In this document: positions 26,187-36,315 of the stretch, one piece after another
Layout of the letters: the number at the start of each line of letters is the position of its first letter
Position numbering within the stretch: position 1 is the first letter of the stretch
NCBI GenBank assembly: GCA_900471815.1
Contig: UICE01000009.1
Coordinates: 62,001-126,000 of the forward strand
Direction of reading: 5' to 3'
Source: Hyphomicrobiales bacterium
GTDB lineage: Bacteria > Pseudomonadota > Alphaproteobacteria > Rhizobiales > Rhizobiaceae
Length of the DNA: 64,000 nucleotides
Notes under the pieces: model-generated
The model's database searches: none
What the model was told of the DNA's origin: nothing
The model's input: only the letters and a program-made list of their open reading frames with translations
Program-made: the position numbers and the translations under genes

Positions 26187-29063
26187 TTATTCTGCCGCGT
26201 CGAGTATTTTGATCCGGCGACTTTGGCGGGCCTGTTCATCATATTGAACCTGCCAATCGCTTGGTCCGTTGGACGCACCGACCTGAACCGCAGTAACCTT
26301 ATACTCCGGACAGTTTGTTGCCCAGTCGGAGAAGTCGGTCGTGATCACATTTGCCTGCGTCGTGGGATGGTGGAAGGTCGTGTAGACCACGCCGGGCGAG
26401 ACACGATCCGTAATAAGCGCACGCAAGGTAGTTTCGCCGGACCGGCTGCTGATCTTCACCCAATCGCCATCACGGATGCCGCGATTTTCCGCATCATGCG
26501 CATGAATTTCCAAACGGTCCTCTTCATGCCACATGACATTGTCTGTACGGCGTGTTTGTGCGCCGACATTGTATTGCGACAGAATGCGGCCTGTTGTCAG
26601 CAAAAGCGGGAAACGCGGTCCCGTCCGCTCATCAGTGGCAACATATTCGGTACGAATGAACTTGCCCTTTCCGCGCGCAAAACCATCAATGTGCATGATT
26701 GGCGTACCAAGAGGGGCCTTTTCATTGCACGGCCACTGAACCGAACCTTCTTTTTCAAGCAGCTCATAACTGACACCAGCAAAACTGGGTGTGGTCATGG
26801 CAATTTCATCCATGACCTGTGACGGATGGGTATAGTTCCAATTGAGGCCCATCGCTTTGGCAAGATTTTGTGTAACTTCCCAATCCGCATAGCCATTGAG
26901 CGGGCTCATCACTTTACGCACCCGGTTAATCCGGCGCTCGGCATTGGTAAAAGTGCCGTCCTTTTCGAGGAATGTAGAACCCGGCAGAAACACATGGGCG
27001 TAGTTTGCGGTTTCGTTCAAAAACAGGTCATGGACGACTACACATTCCATTGCTTCCAGACCGGCAGCAACATGTTTCGTATCGGGATCTGACTGCAGGA
27101 TGTCTTCACCCTGAATGTAAATGCCCTTGAACGTGCCGTCGACGGCGGCATCCAGCATGTTTGGAATGCGCAAGCCCGGCTCGTCCTGAATTTTGACGCC
27201 CCACAGCTTGTCAAAAATATCTCGTGTCGATTCATCGGAAACATGGCGATAGCCGGGAAGTTCATGCGGGAACGAACCCATATCGCAGGAACCCTGCACA
27301 TTATTCTGACCGCGCAGCGGATTAACGCCGACGCCCTTGCGGCCGATATTACCGGTTGCCATTGCCAGATTGGCAATCGCCATAACCGTGGTCGAACCCT
27401 GGCTGTGCTCTGTTACGCCAAGGCCGTAATAGATAGCGCCGTTACCGCCAGTGGCGAACAGGCGTGCTGCTTCGCGCAGGGTTTGCGGGTTCACACCTGT
27501 CAGTTCTTCAATGGCTTCCGGACTATGCTCCGGGCTAGAGACGAAAGCGGCCCAATCCTGGAACTCTTCCCAATCGCAACGCTCGCGAATGAACTTTTCG
27601 TCGAAAAGACCCTCTGTAACAACCACATGAGCCAGCGATGTGACCACAGCGACATTCGTGCCCGGGCGCAGTTGCAGATGTTGGGCTGCAGAGACGTGGG
27701 GCGAGCGCACCAGATCAATCCGGCGTGGATCGACGACGATGAGTTTTGCGCCCTTGCGCAAACGCTTCTTCAGACGCGAGGCGAAGACAGGATGACCATC
27801 GGTCGGATTTGCACCAATGACCATAACGACATCCGTATGCTCAACGCTGTCGAAATCCTGCGTACCGGCAGATGTACCAAAGGTTGTCTTGAGACCATAG
27901 CCAGTTGGCGAATGGCAGACACGGGCGCAGGTATCGACATTATTGTTGCCGAAACCGGCGCGGACCAACTTTTGTACGAGGTATGTTTCTTCATTGGTGC
28001 AGCGGGACGAAGTGATGCCGCCAACGGAATTGCGCCCATATTGATATTGCAGACGGCGGAATTCATTGGCGACGTACTTATATGCCTCGTCCCAGCTCAC
28101 TTCGCGCCAAGGATCTGTAATTTTCTCGCGGATCATTGGGTTGAGAATGCGATCCTTGTGTGTGGAATAACCATAGGCAAAGCGGCCTTTGACGCAGGAG
28201 TGACCACGATTGGCTTTGCCATCCTTGTAGGGAACCATGCGAACAAGTTCCTCACCACGCATTTCTGCCTTGAACGAGCAGCCAACGCCACAATAAGCGC
28301 AGGTCGTGACTTTGGAGTGCTCGGGTTGTCCTATCTGGATGACCGATTTTTCCGTCAGTGTCGCGGTAGGGCATGCCTGCACGCAGGCACCGCAGGAAAC
28401 ACATTCACTATCCAGAAAGTTTTCGTGCATGCCCGGAGAAACGCGACTGGAAAAACCACGGCCCTCAATCGTCAGTGCAAATGTGCCCTGCACTTCTTCA
28501 CAGGCACGGACACAGCGTGAACAAACGATGCATTTCGCCGGATCATAGGTGAAATAGGGGTTGCTTTCATCCTTAGGCATCCAGCGATCATTGGCAATGC
28601 CATCTGCCTTGGTGAAAACATGGTTGTCGCCTTCGTAACCATAGCGAACATCGCGCAAGCCCACCGCACCTGCCATATCCTGCAACTCACAATCGCCATT
28701 GGCAGCGCAAGTCAGGCAATCGAGCGGATGATCGGAGATATAAAGCTCCATCACGCCTTTGCGGATATCCTTCAGGCGCTTGGTCTGCGTATGGACCACC
28801 AGACCTTCCATTGCAGGCGTGGTGCAGGAAGCCGGAGTACCGTTGCGGCCTTCGATTTCAATAAGGCAAAGACGACAGGAACCAAATGCATCAACCATAT
28901 CGGTGGCGCAGAGTTTCGGCACCTGAATGCCTGCTTCCATCGCGGCACGCATCAGGGAAGTTCCTTCGGGAACCGTCACCTCATTGCCGTCGATGGTGAG
29001 CGTGACCATCTTCTCCGAAAGGGAAGCTGGCGTGCCGTAGTCGATCTCGTGAACCAGTGACAT
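26187..29063 (-). CDS. fdsA: NAD-dependent formate dehydrogenase, molybdenum alpha subunit
   Basis: 958 residues. Order of domains: [2Fe-2S] ferredoxin-like (about 20-95, CRLCLIEIEGRNG), His-Cys3 [4Fe-4S] region (HPLDCLTCAANGDC), two [4Fe-4S] clusters (CIVCSRCVRACEE and CVSCGACVQACP), the MGD-proximal cluster (CAYCGVGC), then the molybdopterin domains. The Mo ligand is Cys383 in RVCHSPT, not selenocysteine. It oxidises formate to CO2 in the cytosol and passes electrons through the clusters to FdsB, reducing NAD+. Length and cluster set match FdsA of Rhodobacter/Cupriavidus. Confidence 0.96.
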   Translation of the reverse strand: MSLVHEIDYGTPASLSEKMVTLTIDGNEVTVPEGTSLMRAAMEAGIQVPKLCATDMVDAFGSCRLCLIEIEGRNGTPASCTTPAMEGLVVHTQTKRLKDIRKGVMELYISDHPLDCLTCAANGDCELQDMAGAVGLRDVRYGYEGDNHVFTKADGIANDRWMPKDESNPYFTYDPAKCIVCSRCVRACEEVQGTFALTIEGRGFSSRVSPGMHENFLDSECVSCGACVQACPTATLTEKSVIQIGQPEHSKVTTCAYCGVGCSFKAEMRGEELVRMVPYKDGKANRGHSCVKGRFAYGYSTHKDRILNPMIREKITDPWREVSWDEAYKYVANEFRRLQYQYGRNSVGGITSSRCTNEETYLVQKLVRAGFGNNNVDTCARVCHSPTGYGLKTTFGTSAGTQDFDSVEHTDVVMVIGANPTDGHPVFASRLKKRLRKGAKLIVVDPRRIDLVRSPHVSAAQHLQLRPGTNVAVVTSLAHVVVTEGLFDEKFIRERCDWEEFQDWAAFVSSPEHSPEAIEELTGVNPQTLREAARLFATGGNGAIYYGLGVTEHSQGSTTVMAIANLAMATGNIGRKGVGVNPLRGQNNVQGSCDMGSFPHELPGYRHVSDESTRDIFDKLWGVKIQDEPGLRIPNMLDAAVDGTFKGIYIQGEDILQSDPDTKHVAAGLEAMECVVVHDLFLNETANYAHVFLPGSTFLEKDGTFTNAERRINRVRKVMSPLNGYADWEVTQNLAKAMGLNWNYTHPSQVMDEIAMTTPSFAGVSYELLEKEGSVQWPCNEKAPLGTPIMHIDGFARGKGKFIRTEYVATDERTGPRFPLLLTTGRILSQYNVGAQTRRTDNVMWHEEDRLEIHAHDAENRGIRDGDWVKISSRSGETTLRALITDRVSPGVVYTTFHHPTTQANVITTDFSDWATNCPEYKVTAVQVGASNGPSDWQVQYDEQARQSRRIKILDAAE

Positions 29064-29072
29064 GGTGAACTC

Positions 29073-30629
29073 CTATTCCGCCGCAACGGCAATTGGTGCC
29101 GGGCGAAAATCTTCAGGAAAATGATTAAGAGCGCTCATAACGGGATAAGGTGTGAAACCGCCCAAGGCACAGAGCGAGCCGAATTTCATCGTATTGCAAA
29201 GATCAGTGAGAACCGCGATTTGCTTTTCCGGCTCGATATTGGCTGAAAGGCGATCCACAACCTCAACGCCGCGGGTAGAACCGATACGGCATGGCGTACA
29301 CTTGCCACAGGATTCCACAGCGCAGAATTCCATGGCAAAGCGTGCCTGTTTCAGCATATCGACACTGTCGTCAAAGACGACCAATCCGGCGTGACCGATA
29401 AGACCGTCCTTGGCTGCAAAGGCTTCGTAGTCAAACGGCGTGTCGAAAAGCGAACGTGGGAAATAAGCACCCAGTGGACCGCCGACCTGCACCGCTTTTA
29501 CCGGACGGCCCGTGGCAGTGCCGCCGCCAATATCATCCACGATCTCACCAAGAGTAAGACCAAAGGCAGCCTCAAACAGACCGGCATATTTGACGTTGCC
29601 AGCTATTTGCAGCGGAATGGTGCCACGTGAGCGGCCCATGCCGAAATCTTTGTAGAACGCCGCCCCCCTGTCCATGATAACAGGCACCGAGGCCAAGGAA
29701 ATCACATTATTGATGACGGTAGGTTTGCCAAACAGGCCCTTATGCGCGGGAAGCGGTGGCTTGGCGCGTACGATACCGCGACGCCCTTCAAGACTTTCAA
29801 GCAAAGCCGTTTCTTCGCCGCAGACATAGGCCCCGGCGCCGACGCGAACCTCGATATCGAAAACATATGACGAACCGAGCACAGAGGCTCCCAGTACTCC
29901 AGCCTTCCGCGCAACTTCGATGGCTTCATTCATTACTGCAATGGCATGCGGATACTCAGAACGAATGTAGATGTAGCCCTTGGTCGCCTCAACGGCGATG
30001 CCGGCAATCGCCATGCCCTCGATGAGAACAAAGGGATCGCCTTCCATGATCATACGATCAGCAAAAGTGCCGCTATCGCCCTCATCCGCATTGCAGACAA
30101 TATATTTTTGCGGTGCCAAAGTATCGAGCACCGTTTTCCATTTGATGCCGGTCGGAAAGCCAGCACCTCCGCGTCCGCGCAGTCCGGATTCGGTTACCTG
30201 AGCCACGATCTCGGCCCGCGACAAGGTCAGAGCGTTCTGCAGCCCCTTCAAGCCGTCATGGGCGCGATAATCATCAAGCGAGACTGGATCAGTGATGCCA
30301 CAACGCGCAAATGTCAGGCGTGTCTGTTTGGACAAGAACGGGAGATGCTCTGTAAGACCAAGCCAAAGCGGATGCACCCTGCCCTCGGCCAACCCGCCAT
30401 GGAGCAAGGCTGCAACGTCAGAGGCTTTGACCGGCCCATAGGCTACACGGCCGCCGGGCGTTTCGACCTCGACCATCGGCTCAAGCCAGTACATGCCACG
30501 CGATCCATTGCGTATGATTTTTGCATCCAGCTTGCGTGCGGTGATTTCGTTTTCGAGCGTCTTTGCGACTTTTTCAGCGCCGAGTGCCAAGGCACCGGAA
30601 TCACGCGGGACATAGAAGGTGATGCTCAT
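29073..30629 (-). CDS. fdsB: NAD-dependent formate dehydrogenase, FMN/NADH beta subunit
   Basis: 518 residues; an NuoF-like core with an N-terminal thioredoxin-like extension. The glycine-rich FMN/NADH site is GLRGRGGAGFPTGIKW with NADEGDSGTFADR, and the [4Fe-4S] cluster is SCGKCTPCRIGS. It receives electrons from FdsA and reduces NAD+. Its ATG overlaps the fdsG stop by four bases (ATGA), and fdsA follows 9 bases after its stop, so the subunits are made in one translationally coupled set. Confidence 0.96.
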   Translation of the reverse strand: MSITFYVPRDSGALALGAEKVAKTLENEITARKLDAKIIRNGSRGMYWLEPMVEVETPGGRVAYGPVKASDVAALLHGGLAEGRVHPLWLGLTEHLPFLSKQTRLTFARCGITDPVSLDDYRAHDGLKGLQNALTLSRAEIVAQVTESGLRGRGGAGFPTGIKWKTVLDTLAPQKYIVCNADEGDSGTFADRMIMEGDPFVLIEGMAIAGIAVEATKGYIYIRSEYPHAIAVMNEAIEVARKAGVLGASVLGSSYVFDIEVRVGAGAYVCGEETALLESLEGRRGIVRAKPPLPAHKGLFGKPTVINNVISLASVPVIMDRGAAFYKDFGMGRSRGTIPLQIAGNVKYAGLFEAAFGLTLGEIVDDIGGGTATGRPVKAVQVGGPLGAYFPRSLFDTPFDYEAFAAKDGLIGHAGLVVFDDSVDMLKQARFAMEFCAVESCGKCTPCRIGSTRGVEVVDRLSANIEPEKQIAVLTDLCNTMKFGSLCALGGFTPYPVMSALNHFPEDFRPAPIAVAAE

Positions 30630-31099
30630 AGTCGCACCTCCGCAGCAATTTCATCGAGGCGCTCAGCGTCCAGGCGACCAATAACTTCGCCATCCAACAT
30701 CGCGGCAGGCGCACAGGCGCACAGGCCGAGGCAGTAAACCGGTTCGAGCGTTACCGCGCCATCTGTCGTGGTGCCATGCCAGTCAATGCCAAGCAATTGG
30801 CGCGCGCGGTCCGCCAATGCATCGCTGCCCATTGATTGACAGGCTTCAGCCCGGCAAAGCTTCAGGACATGTCGGCCAGCTGGATGATCACGATAATCAT
30901 GATAAAATGAAAATACGCCGTGAACTTCGGCACGGGAAATATTGAGGGCATGTGCGATCAAAGGAAGCGTTTCCTGTGGCACATAACCAAACTCACCCTG
31001 CAACTCGTGCAAGATGGGTAATAGCGGCCCTTCTTTGCCCTTGAATTGATCGATAATGCCTATCGCTCTAGCTGCGATATCGGTACTTGCGCTCTGCAT
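30626..31099 (-). CDS. fdsG: NAD-dependent formate dehydrogenase, gamma subunit
   Basis: 157 residues, NuoE-like. The thioredoxin-fold [2Fe-2S] cluster is ligated by Cys in CRAEACQS and CLGLCACAP; VPQETLPLIAHALN and VFSFYHDYRDHP are typical helices of the N-terminal part. It is the first gene of the operon and supplies an extra Fe-S centre next to FdsB. AGGGAGG lies about 11 bases before the ATG. Confidence 0.95.
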   Translation of the reverse strand: MQSASTDIAARAIGIIDQFKGKEGPLLPILHELQGEFGYVPQETLPLIAHALNISRAEVHGVFSFYHDYRDHPAGRHVLKLCRAEACQSMGSDALADRARQLLGIDWHGTTTDGAVTLEPVYCLGLCACAPAAMLDGEVIGRLDAERLDEIAAEVRL

Positions 31100-31154
31100 T
31101 TTGTGCAGCGCCCTCCCTAATTTCTCCTCGTGACTTAGAACAGATCAAAAAACT

Positions 31155-31203
31155 GATATATAATCAATATCATTGTCTCGTTGAACGATAGAATATTTCT
31201 ATC
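31155..31203 (-). promoter_or_regulatory. fds promoter with two palindromes (candidate LysR sites)
   Basis: On the minus strand TTCAAC (31180-31185) and TATATA (31157-31162) are spaced by 17 bases. Just upstream lies GATAGAA-TAT-TTCTATC (31187-31203), overlapping the LysR stop codon. GATAT-N7-ATATC (31155-31171) covers the -10. Both dyads have T-N11-A spacing possibilities, so the layout fits a LysR activator with an upstream recognition and a promoter-proximal site. Confidence 0.5.
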
Positions 31204-32098
31204 AAAAAACTTCCATTGTGAGTGCCAAAGCGCGTGCCTCATGAAGGAGGGCTGATACAAGCGGCGTGTGAGGCTCCCGATCTGCCGTGACCAACCCCAC
31301 CAAATGACGCGCATCAGGCTCCACAATCGGAATGGACCGGATTGGCTCGGCAAAACCCAAGGTCTCAGAGAGGTTAAGCGGCATGATGCTTACCCATTTT
31401 CCGGTGCGGATATGCGAGAAAAGAACAATCATCGAATTGGATTCGAGTGTCGGGTGAACCTCCACGCCAGCATCCTGCAAGTGCTTGTTGATAAGCCGGC
31501 GGTTCTGCATATCTTTCGTAAGCAAACATAGCGGCAGTTGACCCACCTCGGCCCATGTGACGGACGTCCTGTCCGAATAGGTATTGCCCGCCGCAGTAAT
31601 CAATTGATAGCGCTCGGAATAAAGCGGGACCGAGGTCACACGCCCGAGAGGTTCATTATCAAGATAACTAATACCGGCATCGATCTCGAAATTACTGAGC
31701 AGCGTCAAGACTTCCAATGATGTTCGCGACGTAATGGAAAAGGTGACATCGGGGTGCTTCTCTCTGAAAGGCGTGGTGAGCTTGGACACCATGGCCAATG
31801 CGGTTGGAATGGCGGCAATCTTCAGGTGTCCGGCCAGTCCAAAATGCGCTGCGCGGATTTCTTCACGCATTGTTTTCGTGTCGCCAACAATTCGCCGCGC
31901 CCATTCGAGCACGCGCTGGCCCTCGGATGTCAGACCATTGAACCGCGAGCCGCGCTGAACAAGAACAGCGCCCAGCGTATTTTCAAGCTGACGAATTGCT
32001 GCTGAAAGCGTCGGCTGTGTCACACCGCATTCTTCCGCAGCGCGACCAAAATGCTTATGGCGAGCCAATGCGATAAAAAATTCCAACTTGTCGATCAT
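31202..32098 (-). CDS. LysR-family regulator, probable fds regulator
   Basis: 298 residues from the ATG at 32098, with GGAGGAGAG upstream; an earlier in-frame codon would add six residues without a better ribosome site. The winged-helix HTH is at the N-terminus (FIALARHKHFGRAAEECGVTQPTLSAAIRQLE) and the effector domain follows. FdsR-like LysR proteins control fds operons in Cupriavidus and Rhodobacter; here the gene sits directly upstream in the same direction rather than divergently, 102 bases before fdsG, so some read-through to the operon is possible. Effector unknown; formate is the natural guess. Confidence 0.88.
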   Translation of the reverse strand: MIDKLEFFIALARHKHFGRAAEECGVTQPTLSAAIRQLENTLGAVLVQRGSRFNGLTSEGQRVLEWARRIVGDTKTMREEIRAAHFGLAGHLKIAAIPTALAMVSKLTTPFREKHPDVTFSITSRTSLEVLTLLSNFEIDAGISYLDNEPLGRVTSVPLYSERYQLITAAGNTYSDRTSVTWAEVGQLPLCLLTKDMQNRRLINKHLQDAGVEVHPTLESNSMIVLFSHIRTGKWVSIMPLNLSETLGFAEPIRSIPIVEPDARHLVGLVTADREPHTPLVSALLHEARALALTMEVF

Positions 32099-32228
32099 CC
32101 AGACTCTCCTCCACAAAGACTCTAGAGCAAATGAGCAAGCCTTCTAATGCTGGGGCCGCTTTGGTCTGGCAAAGAGTTTTGTTTGATGTATGTTGCGCTC
32201 AACATCCACGATTTCCAAGGACATGAAA

Positions 32229-32567
32229 ATGGATATTCGTCAGATTGACGATCGCTACGCCGTGACGGGTCAGATTTCACCAGACGACGTTCGCGATATC
32301 GTTGCCGCTGGCTACGGCGCGCTCATCTGCAATCGGCCGGATGGCGAGTCACCAGACCAGCCAGATTTTGCAGAGATCGCCAAAGTCGCAGAAAAGGCCG
32401 GTATTCCCGTTTATTACGTGCCGATTATAGCCGGACAGCTAACGCAAGATGATGTCGATGCCATGGCTTCCGCGCTTGAACAAGCTGAAGGCCCGATTCT
32501 CGCCTATTGTCGCTCAGGCGCCCGCTCAACCAATATTTACGGGATTGTGCAACAGCAGAAGGGTTAG
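32229..32567 (+). CDS. TIGR01244-family rhodanese/phosphatase-like protein (Blh N-domain type)
   Basis: 112 residues from ATG 32229: AAGGA lies 8 bases upstream of it, whereas the ATG at 32223 is too close to that site. The fold is of the DUF442 group found in front of the metallo-beta-lactamase domain of Blh proteins; here it stands alone. The active-site loop YCRSGARS (CxxGxR) fits a rhodanese-like sulfur or phosphate chemistry. Biochemical role unproven; Blh relatives act in sulfide handling. It overlaps or nearly abuts the next gene. Confidence 0.85.
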   Translation: MDIRQIDDRYAVTGQISPDDVRDIVAAGYGALICNRPDGESPDQPDFAEIAKVAEKAGIPVYYVPIIAGQLTQDDVDAMASALEQAEGPILAYCRSGARSTNIYGIVQQQKG

Positions 32568-32572
32568 AGTTG

Positions 32573-33007
32573 GTGCGCCTGTTCGGCACGCTGACTATGG
32601 TCTTCTTTATGACGCTGCCCGTTGTTGCTGGCAGCGCACAGGAGAAACCATTTTCTGCCGACGATATAGATAATATGCTGGAAAACAGCGCTCCAATGCC
32701 GCTGGCGAGCGGCACTGTCGAAGATCGGTTGAAGCAAGAGATTCAGGCGTGCTGGGTTCAGCCCATCTTCAAGCGGGGCGATACTCTGCCAGAAATAAAG
32801 GTAGCTGTGAGCGTCGGGAAAGACGGGATGCTACTCAAAGACCCCAAAGTTTTGAAGACCGGAAAGGGCACCATGGGCAAACAGCTTGCTTTAAGCGCCG
32901 TGCGCGCCATCAAGCGCTGCGCACCCTTCAAAACGGTAAAAGATAATCCCGGTTCTTATGAAAACCTTCGAACAATTATACTCAACTTTCAGCCGTCTTC
33001 GCTGTAA
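32573..33007 (+). CDS. Small periplasmic protein with TolA/TonB C-terminal-like domain
   Basis: About 144 residues from GTG at 32573 (a TTG at 32570 is equally possible; no ATG suits). A signal peptide (RLFGTLTMVFFMTLPVVAGSAQ) precedes a TolA-C-like domain: RLKQEIQACWVQP, then IKVAVSVGKDGMLLKDPKVL and LALSAVRAIKRCAPF, which match the pattern of alphaproteobacterial TolA/TonB ends, including the two cysteines. It lacks the long helical stalk and the membrane anchor of TolA, so it may be an exported single-domain relative. It starts within a few bases of the preceding stop. Confidence 0.7.
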   Translation: MRLFGTLTMVFFMTLPVVAGSAQEKPFSADDIDNMLENSAPMPLASGTVEDRLKQEIQACWVQPIFKRGDTLPEIKVAVSVGKDGMLLKDPKVLKTGKGTMGKQLALSAVRAIKRCAPFKTVKDNPGSYENLRTIILNFQPSSL

Positions 33008-33018
33008 TTGCTCACTGA

Positions 33019-34209
33019 CTAGAAAAACGCCTGAATGCCAGTCTGTGCACGACCCAGAATGAGAGCATGCACATCGTGCGTACCTTCATAAGTATTCACC
33101 GTTTCGAGATTTTGCGAGTGCCGCATGACATGATAGCCGATCTGGATTCCATTGCCGCCATGCATATCGCGAGCCATGCGCGCGATGTCCAAAGCCTTGC
33201 CGCAATTATTGCGTTTAACCAAGCTGATCATTTCCGGCGCCATGCGGTCCTCGTCCATGAGACGGCCAACGCGCAATGAAGCCTGCAAACCAAGCGTAAT
33301 TTCGGTCTGCATATCGGCAAACTTCTTCTGGAAAAGCTGTGTTGCAGCCAGTGGACGACCGAACTGCTTGCGGTCGAGGCCATATTGTACCGTGCGCTGC
33401 CAACAATCTTCAGCGGCGCCCATGACACCCCAGGAAATACCATAGCGTGCGCGATTAAGGCATCCGAATGGACCTTTCAGACCAGCCACATTCGGCAGCA
33501 ACTGTTCTTCTCCAACAATAACGCCATCCATGACAATCTCGCCGGTGATCGAAGCGCGAAGGGAAAGCTTGCCGTCAATCTTTGGTGCGGAAAGCCCCTT
33601 CATGCCTTTCTCCAGCACGAATCCCTTGATCTGGCCGTCATGCGCGTCGGACTTGGCCCAAACTACAAAAACGTCGGCAATAGGGGAATTTGAAATCCAC
33701 ATCTTCGAGCCGGAAATACTATAGCCATCCGCAACTTTGGTCGCACGGGTCTTCATACCCGCCGGGTCGGAGCCTGCATCCGGTTCTGTCAATCCAAAGC
33801 AACCAATCCATTCACCGGACGCCAATCTCGGCAGATATTTCTTGCGCTGTTCTTCCGAACCATAGGCATAAATAGGATACATGACCAAGGAGGACTGCAC
33901 GCTCATCATCGAACGATAACCACTGTCCACACGCTCCACCTCGCGGGCAACAAGTCCGTAAGCAACATATGACGCACCTGCCGTGCCATATTCCTCCGGC
34001 AAAGTGACCCCGAGCAATCCTGATTGTCCCATAAGGCGGAATAATTCAGGATCAGTCTTTTCCTGGATATAGGCTTCCTCGATTCGCGGCTGAAGTTCGC
34101 TTTGGGCAAAGCTACGCGCGCTGTCGCGAATCATCCTTTCGTCTTCTGTCAGTTGGTCTTCCAACAAAAAAGGATCCGTCCAGACAAAGGATGGCTTGGA
34201 GTTTGCCAT
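33019..34209 (-). CDS. gcdH: Glutaryl-CoA dehydrogenase
   Basis: 396 residues from the ATG at 34209 (GAGGAGA upstream). An FAD acyl-CoA dehydrogenase that oxidises and decarboxylates glutaryl-CoA to crotonyl-CoA in lysine/tryptophan/aromatic catabolism. Family signs: [29 protein letters not shown] (FAD/substrate contacts) and [17 protein letters not shown] carrying the catalytic Glu. The alignment to GCDH is closer than to short-chain acyl-CoA dehydrogenases. No other glutarate pathway gene is adjacent. It is divergent from mutL, with a 147-base gap. Confidence 0.9.
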   Translation of the reverse strand: MANSKPSFVWTDPFLLEDQLTEDERMIRDSARSFAQSELQPRIEEAYIQEKTDPELFRLMGQSGLLGVTLPEEYGTAGASYVAYGLVAREVERVDSGYRSMMSVQSSLVMYPIYAYGSEEQRKKYLPRLASGEWIGCFGLTEPDAGSDPAGMKTRATKVADGYSISGSKMWISNSPIADVFVVWAKSDAHDGQIKGFVLEKGMKGLSAPKIDGKLSLRASITGEIVMDGVIVGEEQLLPNVAGLKGPFGCLNRARYGISWGVMGAAEDCWQRTVQYGLDRKQFGRPLAATQLFQKKFADMQTEITLGLQASLRVGRLMDEDRMAPEMISLVKRNNCGKALDIARMARDMHGGNGIQIGYHVMRHSQNLETVNTYEGTHDVHALILGRAQTGIQAFF

Positions 34210-34321
34210 AGGTATTCTCCTCAAATAGGCGACAAGACCTAGCATCAAATCCGCACCGGTGACCAGATCGCGGCATTGCTAAAATTTGCTTGGATGATGA
34301 GCGACGCGCATGATTTGCGCA

Positions 34322-34350
34322 TTTCGATACGCAGCCGAATCCACTATATC
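34322..34350 (+). promoter_or_regulatory. mutL promoter placed for a leaderless transcript
   Basis: TTTCGA (34322-34327) and TATATC (34345-34350) are 17 bases apart. The usual start, seven bases after the -10, falls on the A of the mutL ATG at 34357. No Shine-Dalgarno precedes this ATG. Confidence 0.45.
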
Positions 34351-34356
34351 TGTGTA

Positions 34357-36219
34357 ATGGCCATTAAACATCTCACCGAAACAATCATCAATCAGATCGC
34401 GGCGGGCGAAGTTATCGAGCGGCCAGCCAGCGTGGTGAAAGAACTCGTTGAGAATGCAATCGATGCCGGCGCAACACGCATTGATATTGTCACTGCGGGC
34501 GGTGGAAAGAACCTTATCCGCATAATTGACAATGGTTCTGGCATTCCCGCCGATGAACTTTCATTGGCGGTTTCCCGCCATTGCACGTCGAAACTGACCG
34601 ATAATGTGCACGATATCAGAGCGCTTGGTTTTCGCGGCGAAGCACTTCCTTCCATTGGTTCAATTTCGCGATTGTCACTAAAGTCGCGTGTGGCCGATGC
34701 CGATTCTGGATTTGAGATCTCCGTTAATGGCGGGCGCATGGACGGCCCGCGCCCGACGGGCATGAATGGCGGAACAATCGCGGAGGTGCGGGATCTTTTC
34801 TTTTCCACACCCGCACGCCTCAAATTCATGAAAACGGACCGCGCTGAAGCCTCTGCGATCAGCGATGTGGTCAAACGTGTTGCCATCGCCTTTCCGCATA
34901 TTCGCTTTTCCATGACCGGGAGCGACCGGACACCATTTGAAATGGCCGCAACGGGGGTTGGCTCAGAGGGGATGCTGGAGCGAATCTCGCAAGTGTTGGG
35001 CAAAGAGTTTCCAGAAAATGCCATAGGCATTGATGCAATGCGCGATGGCGTTCGGCTAAGGGGTTTTGCCGGTATTCCTGCTTTTAATCGCGCAAACAGC
35101 CTTCATCAATTCGCCTATGTGAATGGTCGCCCGGTTCGCGACAAGCAGATATGGGGCGCAATTCGCGGAGCTTATGCAGATGTAATGTCGCGCGACCGTC
35201 ACCCCGTTGTCGTTCTTTTCCTCAATCTCGATCCGGAACTCGTCGATGTGAATGTCCACCCAGCAAAAGCCGATGTGCGATTTCGCGATCCTGGTCTTGT
35301 TCGCGGCTTGATAGTTGGAGCAATACGGGAAGCGCTCGGGCAATCCGGTATTCGGGCGGCGACCACGGGTGCTGAAGCCATGCTGCACTCTTTTCGACCC
35401 GGCGGCGGATTCGAACCTCGCTCAACAGCGCCAATATGGGGCAAGGAAACTGTCTCTCCCGGTAATTTGAACTATTCGGTGCAGCAATCGCCGTTCCGTC
35501 CTTTTGAGAGTGTCGCCAGCGCCTCAAGTCACGGCAACGGGTTTGCTGAAACCGTGCAGGAATTCCTCTATGATGGCGCTGCCGCTCTAAGCGCTGATGC
35601 CCGCGCCAGCACGATCAGTGCTCCGCCAGAATTGCTTGCCATGCCGCTCGGCGCTGCCCGGGCACAGGTTCACGCAAATTATATCGTCTCACAAACTGAC
35701 GACAGCCTCGTTATTGTTGACCAGCATGCAGCGCATGAACGCCTTGTCTATGAGGCTTTAAAAAATGCTCTGCACTCACGTCCTTTGGCAGCGCAGATGC
35801 TGCTTATCCCGGAGATTGTCGATCTTCCCGAGGAAGATGTGGGGCGGCTTGTTGCCCATGCTGAAACGCTGCAACGCTTCGGGCTTGGTCTGGAAGCTTT
35901 CGGCCCTGGTGCTGTCGCCGTTCGCGAAACCCCCTCCATGCTGGGCGAGATCGATACGCAAAAGCTGGTGCGAGACCTTGCAGATGAGATTGCAGAACAC
36001 GACACGTCGGATGGCTTGAAAGCCATACTCGACCACGTGGCTGCTACCATGGCGTGTCACGGTTCAGTCAGGGCTGGACGGCGGCTTAAGCCCGACGAGA
36101 TGAATGCGTTACTTCGTCAAATGGAGGCAACGCCGGGTTCAGGTACGTGCAACCACGGACGCCCGACCTATATTGAACTGAAGTTGACGGATATTGAACG
36201 GCTGTTTGGCCGGCGCTAA
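34357..36219 (+). CDS. mutL: DNA mismatch repair protein MutL (endonuclease type)
   Basis: 620 residues from the ATG at 34357, which begins the conserved [20 protein letters not shown]. The GHKL ATPase motifs are [18 protein letters not shown] and [14 protein letters not shown]. The C-terminal domain contains [12 protein letters not shown] (Asp455 onward), which is the metal-dependent endonuclease motif DQHA-x2-E-x4-E, and CNHGRPT near the end. So it nicks DNA itself, as in organisms without MutH. It couples MutS recognition to strand removal. No upstream Shine-Dalgarno is visible; the promoter position suggests a leaderless mRNA. Confidence 0.97.
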   Translation: MAIKHLTETIINQIAAGEVIERPASVVKELVENAIDAGATRIDIVTAGGGKNLIRIIDNGSGIPADELSLAVSRHCTSKLTDNVHDIRALGFRGEALPSIGSISRLSLKSRVADADSGFEISVNGGRMDGPRPTGMNGGTIAEVRDLFFSTPARLKFMKTDRAEASAISDVVKRVAIAFPHIRFSMTGSDRTPFEMAATGVGSEGMLERISQVLGKEFPENAIGIDAMRDGVRLRGFAGIPAFNRANSLHQFAYVNGRPVRDKQIWGAIRGAYADVMSRDRHPVVVLFLNLDPELVDVNVHPAKADVRFRDPGLVRGLIVGAIREALGQSGIRAATTGAEAMLHSFRPGGGFEPRSTAPIWGKETVSPGNLNYSVQQSPFRPFESVASASSHGNGFAETVQEFLYDGAAALSADARASTISAPPELLAMPLGAARAQVHANYIVSQTDDSLVIVDQHAAHERLVYEALKNALHSRPLAAQMLLIPEIVDLPEEDVGRLVAHAETLQRFGLGLEAFGPGAVAVRETPSMLGEIDTQKLVRDLADEIAEHDTSDGLKAILDHVAATMACHGSVRAGRRLKPDEMNALLRQMEATPGSGTCNHGRPTYIELKLTDIERLFGRR

Positions 36220-36315
36220 AGCGTTTTCCATTCTATGGAACCATTCAGGCAGACCTTGACCGCGAAAGTCGCAAAGCCGTAAATAGCGGTAAATGAACGA
36301 ACTGGAACAAATGCA

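Noticed and set aside
27243-28520. 425-codon frame opposite fdsA
   Set aside because: Antisense to the molybdenum subunit; the residues mirror fdsA codons and show no family.
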